From NCBI GenBank assembly GCA_050116035.1, contig JASFPJ010000035.1, positions 1 to 16,826 of the forward strand: a stretch of 16,826 nt of DNA, written 5' to 3'. Below, piece after piece: positions 14,145 through 16,826 of this stretch; position 1 is the first letter of the stretch, and each line of letters starts with the position of its first letter. The notes beneath the pieces were generated by a model. It saw only the letters and a program-made list of their open reading frames with translations, had not been told where the DNA came from and did not search any database. The DNA comes from SOIA01 sp050116035. GTDB taxonomy: Bacteria; Acidobacteriota; Aminicenantia; Aminicenantales; Aminicenantaceae. Made by a program: the position numbers and the translations under genes.

Positions 14145-16721
14145 ATGGAAAAAAATCAGAAAAAGATGCCTGGATTGGCCTTATGGCTGCTGAGGCGCGT
14201 CCTGCCCAGGCAGGATTATGTCTATCTGAACGGCAATTTCGAAGACATGTACGCGCATAGGTCCAGCACCAAGGGCTCTTTAAGGGCCAGAATCTGGATC
14301 TGGGGCGAGATCATCAAATCTCTGCCCGGATTTCTGTATGCTTCGCTTTACTGGAGGATGACGATGTTTAAAAATTATTTCCTAATGACTCTGAGAAATA
14401 TCCGCAAACACACTCTTCATTCGGTCATCAACATTGCGGGGCTTTCTGTCGGGATGGCCGTCTGCCTTCTCATCTTTCTTTGGATTCAAGATGAATTCAG
14501 GTATGACCGGTTTCACGCGAACAAGGACGAAATCGCTCAGGTGTATTCTGAAATGTTGTACTCGAGCGGAAACAGCCAAATAGTCATGGGCTCTTACTTC
14601 CCGCTGGCCAAAATCCTGAAGGAGGAGTGCCCCGAGGTTAGAGAGGCTGTCCGGTATGAATCTGCTTCGGGATTGCTGCTGAGTCATGGTGAAAAGCAAT
14701 TCACGAACGATTCTGTGGGGCTAGCAGATCCGGGCTTCTTTGATGTATTTTCCTTCCCCTTCACCCAAGGCAATCCCGATTCGGCTTTGAGGGAGCCCTA
14801 TTCCGTTATCCTGACAGAAAAAATGGCGAAAAAGTATTTCGGGAGCGAGGATCCGCTCGGGAAAACCATAACTCTGCTCAATGATTTTGACCTCCAGGTC
14901 ACAGGAGTTATACAGGATGTTCCAAAACAGTCCTCTTTCCAGTTTGATTGTGTCATGCCCTATCTCTTGAAGTTCGCTCCGGATTTCCAGGAACCCGAGC
15001 ACTGGGGAGGAAATCCGCTCAATACCTACGTCCTTCTGCATAAGGATGTTAACCATCTTGAAGTGGAACAAAAAATCACCGGCATCGTGGAGAAACACGC
15101 ACAGTGGGAAACGGCGAAGGTCACGTTTCACCTGCACCCCTTTACAAAAAAACACCTGTACTCCACTCAGGGGGGGGGATTGATCCAAACCCTGTTGATC
15201 TTTTCGGCCATCGCCCTGTTTGTTCTGCTTATCGCCTGCATCAATTTCATGAACTTGAGCACAGCCAAGGCAGCCACCCGGGCAAAGGAAGTCGGTATTC
15301 GCAAGGTGATCGGTGCGAGAAAGATCGACCTCATCCGGCAGTTTATCGGCGAGTCCCTGATGATCTCACTCGTTACCTTGCTGATCGCAATCGCTCTTAT
15401 GGCGACCTTTCTCCCGACGTTTAATTCACTCCTGGGAAAACAGTTTTCGTTGAGTCTCCTGCTCGAACCGGTCGTTGCCCTTGGATTTTTGGGAATAGCC
15501 CTATTCACAGGAGCCCTCGCCGGCGCTTATCCGGCTCTCTATCTTTCAGCTTTTCAACCCGGTAACATCCTCAAAGGTCTGATCCGGAGCGGGACCAAAA
15601 GCTCTCTGCGCAAGATCCTCGTCGTCGTGCAGTTTTCGCTCACTATCATCATGATCATCAGCACGGTCGTTCTCTTCAAACAACTGGGATTTGTGATGAG
15701 CACGGACCTGGGATTCGACAGAGAAAACCTTGTTGCGGTCCGGATGAGTCAACGGATGCAGGAGAGCTTCGAACCGTTTGGAAACGAGCTGAAGGCGAAT
15801 CCTCAGGTCCAAAGTGTGACGAGAAGCCTCCAGGGCCCCTGGCATATCGGGTCAACGGTCTCCGCTGTGGACTGGGATGGCAAACCGCCGGATGAAACTG
15901 TCAGCATGCACTGGGATTATGTGGGATACGATTATTTTGCAACCTTTGGTATGGAAATCACCCAAGGCCGGGCGTTCTCCAGAGAACATCCCACAGATCC
16001 AACAGAGGCCTATATTGTGAATGAGGAGGCAGTGAATATGATGGGAATGGAGTCGCCTGTCGGGAAGCGGCTCTCGGTTTTCCGGAACGAAGGCCGAATC
16101 ATCGGGGTCGTGAAGAACTTCCACTTTCAGCCCCTTTATCATGCAGTTAAGCCTTTTGCTTTTATGCTCAGGCCCGGTTCCGGTTCCCTGGCATTCGTCA
16201 GGATACGACCGGAAAATATTTCGGGAACTCTGGATCACATCACGAACACAATGAAACAATTCGACCCGGGTTCTCCCCCGAGCCCCATCTTCTTCAACGA
16301 TGTTCTCACCAACTACATCTACACCACAGAGAGGCAGGCGAGAAAAATTGCCGGATACTTCACTCTGCTCGCCTTAATGATATCCAGTCTCGGGCTTTTT
16401 GGCCTTGCGGCTTTTATTGCAGAACAGCGCACCAAGGAGATCGGCATCCGCAAGGTCGTTGGCGCTTCGATCAAGGACGTGGTGTTCATGCTGTCCAAAG
16501 ACTTTACCAAATGGGTGTTGGTGTCCAATGTCATAGCTTGGCCTGTTGCCTATTTCGTGATGAGGAAAATCCTCGAACGTTATGCCTACAGAACGCATAT
16601 CGGGCTGGAAATATTCGTGTTATCCGGACTGGCGGCCCTCTTCATCGCTCTACTGACTGTCAGCTATCAAGCGATCAAATCCGCCCGGGCCAATCCTGCC
16701 GACTCCCTCCGCTACGAATAG
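14145..16721 (+). CDS. Orphan FtsX/MacB-type ABC permease 2 with N-terminal permease-prefix domain
   Basis: This 858-aa protein is counted from ATG 14145. A TTG at 14127 is in frame but would overlap padR, and neither has a good ribosome-binding site. Residues 1 to about 73 are a helical prefix domain (L-A-L-W-L-L-R-R-V-L-P, G-N-F-E-D-M-Y, W-I-W-G-E-I-I-K-S-L-P) seen in PadR-linked permeases. From residue 74 it aligns with permease 1: TM1 about 95-115, a periplasmic domain, FtsX domain 1 with E-V-G-I-R-K-V-I-G-A-R near 382, a second periplasmic domain, and FtsX domain 2 with E-I-G-I-R-K-V-V-G near 765, ending A-N-P-A-D-S-L-R-Y-E. No ATPase is adjacent. The prefix may bind the inner membrane face or a partner; its function is not established. 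Odd points are a run of nine G at 15170-15178 (residues near 343) and a strong internal ribosome-binding site at the domain junction. Confidence 0.92.
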   Translation: MEKNQKKMPGLALWLLRRVLPRQDYVYLNGNFEDMYAHRSSTKGSLRARIWIWGEIIKSLPGFLYASLYWRMTMFKNYFLMTLRNIRKHTLHSVINIAGLSVGMAVCLLIFLWIQDEFRYDRFHANKDEIAQVYSEMLYSSGNSQIVMGSYFPLAKILKEECPEVREAVRYESASGLLLSHGEKQFTNDSVGLADPGFFDVFSFPFTQGNPDSALREPYSVILTEKMAKKYFGSEDPLGKTITLLNDFDLQVTGVIQDVPKQSSFQFDCVMPYLLKFAPDFQEPEHWGGNPLNTYVLLHKDVNHLEVEQKITGIVEKHAQWETAKVTFHLHPFTKKHLYSTQGGGLIQTLLIFSAIALFVLLIACINFMNLSTAKAATRAKEVGIRKVIGARKIDLIRQFIGESLMISLVTLLIAIALMATFLPTFNSLLGKQFSLSLLLEPVVALGFLGIALFTGALAGAYPALYLSAFQPGNILKGLIRSGTKSSLRKILVVVQFSLTIIMIISTVVLFKQLGFVMSTDLGFDRENLVAVRMSQRMQESFEPFGNELKANPQVQSVTRSLQGPWHIGSTVSAVDWDGKPPDETVSMHWDYVGYDYFATFGMEITQGRAFSREHPTDPTEAYIVNEEAVNMMGMESPVGKRLSVFRNEGRIIGVVKNFHFQPLYHAVKPFAFMLRPGSGSLAFVRIRPENISGTLDHITNTMKQFDPGSPPSPIFFNDVLTNYIYTTERQARKIAGYFTLLALMISSLGLFGLAAFIAEQRTKEIGIRKVVGASIKDVVFMLSKDFTKWVLVSNVIAWPVAYFVMRKILERYAYRTHIGLEIFVLSGLAALFIALLTVSYQAIKSARANPADSLRYE
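14353..14366 (+). promoter_or_regulatory. Internal ribosome-binding site at the prefix/permease junction
   Basis: GGAGG (14353-14357) lies 6 nt before an in-frame ATG (14364-14366). That ATG begins MFKNYFLMTLRNIRKH, which aligns residue for residue with the true start of permease 1 (MFTNYLKVALRNIIKH at 6277). A second start here would give a 785-aa permease without prefix, close to the 780 aa of permease 1. It is either a functional second start or a trace of fusion of a separate prefix gene to a permease gene. Confidence 0.5.
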
Positions 16722-16826
16722 CCCTGGGGTGCCTATCTATTTATAATTCTTAGCGCGTTCAGGCTTGATTCAAGTTTTGGCCATTCAAACATTCGCCCTA
16801 TCCTGAGTTCACAGCAAAAGTGACTC

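Overview
The window looks like chromosomal DNA from an uncultured, Gram-negative-type bacterium. The best guess is a Candidatus Aminicenantes / Acidobacteriota relative, and this is inferred rather than proven. Three things point there: two very long FtsX/MacB-type permeases with no ATPase gene beside them, one controlled by a PadR regulator and carrying a permease-prefix domain; an S9 peptidase of the GTSAGGQ type; and short remnants of the acidic 'W-K-D-A-D-x-G-x-x-E-V-E-D-A-K-K-R' tail that ends many TPR proteins in that group. Almost every product is exported or membrane-bound. No tRNA, rRNA, CRISPR array or intact insertion sequence was seen.

Layout, left to right. (1) 2-1090: the C-terminal part of an APC-family amino-acid permease, cut by the window edge. 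(2) 1091-1426: a gap holding a GGGGAC/GTCCCC palindromic repeat. (3) 1427-2371: a secreted protein of unknown function. (4) 2438-2561: a GTCATTGCGAG-type palindromic repeat with an extra right arm. (5) 2629-3788: an ECF sigma factor and its zinc-binding, single-pass membrane anti-sigma factor. (6) 3911-4768, minus: an exported protein made of two tandem NTF2-like / lumazine-binding-like domains. (7) 4922-6108, minus: an exported alpha/beta-hydrolase flanked on both sides, in the same orientation, by decayed TPR-protein C-termini. (8) 6277-8619: orphan FtsX-type permease 1. (9) 8801-9940: a lipoprotein serine hydrolase of the class C beta-lactamase / 6-aminohexanoate-hydrolase fold. (10) 9999-10021: a degenerate second copy of the GGGGAC palindrome. 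(11) 10066-10815, minus: a two-TM protein of unknown function. (12) 11159-13393: an exported S9B (DPP-IV-like) peptidase. (13) 13741-16721: a PadR regulator with a clear promoter and overlapping palindromic operator, followed 7 nt later by orphan permease 2 with an N-terminal prefix domain. The last ~105 bp hold nothing recognisable.

How the genes may work together. The sigma/anti-sigma pair is one translationally close operon. PadR and permease 2 form a second operon that is probably autoregulated, because a perfect inverted repeat covers the predicted transcription start. The permease, the S9 peptidase and the serine hydrolase suit an organism that lives on peptides or amides and imports amino acids. 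The gene orientations do not make them one pathway.

The most unusual observations are the hydrolase bracketed by TPR-tail fossils, the PadR operator architecture, and a strong internal ribosome-binding site exactly at the junction between prefix domain and permease in the second transporter. None of these proves a new system. They are testable.
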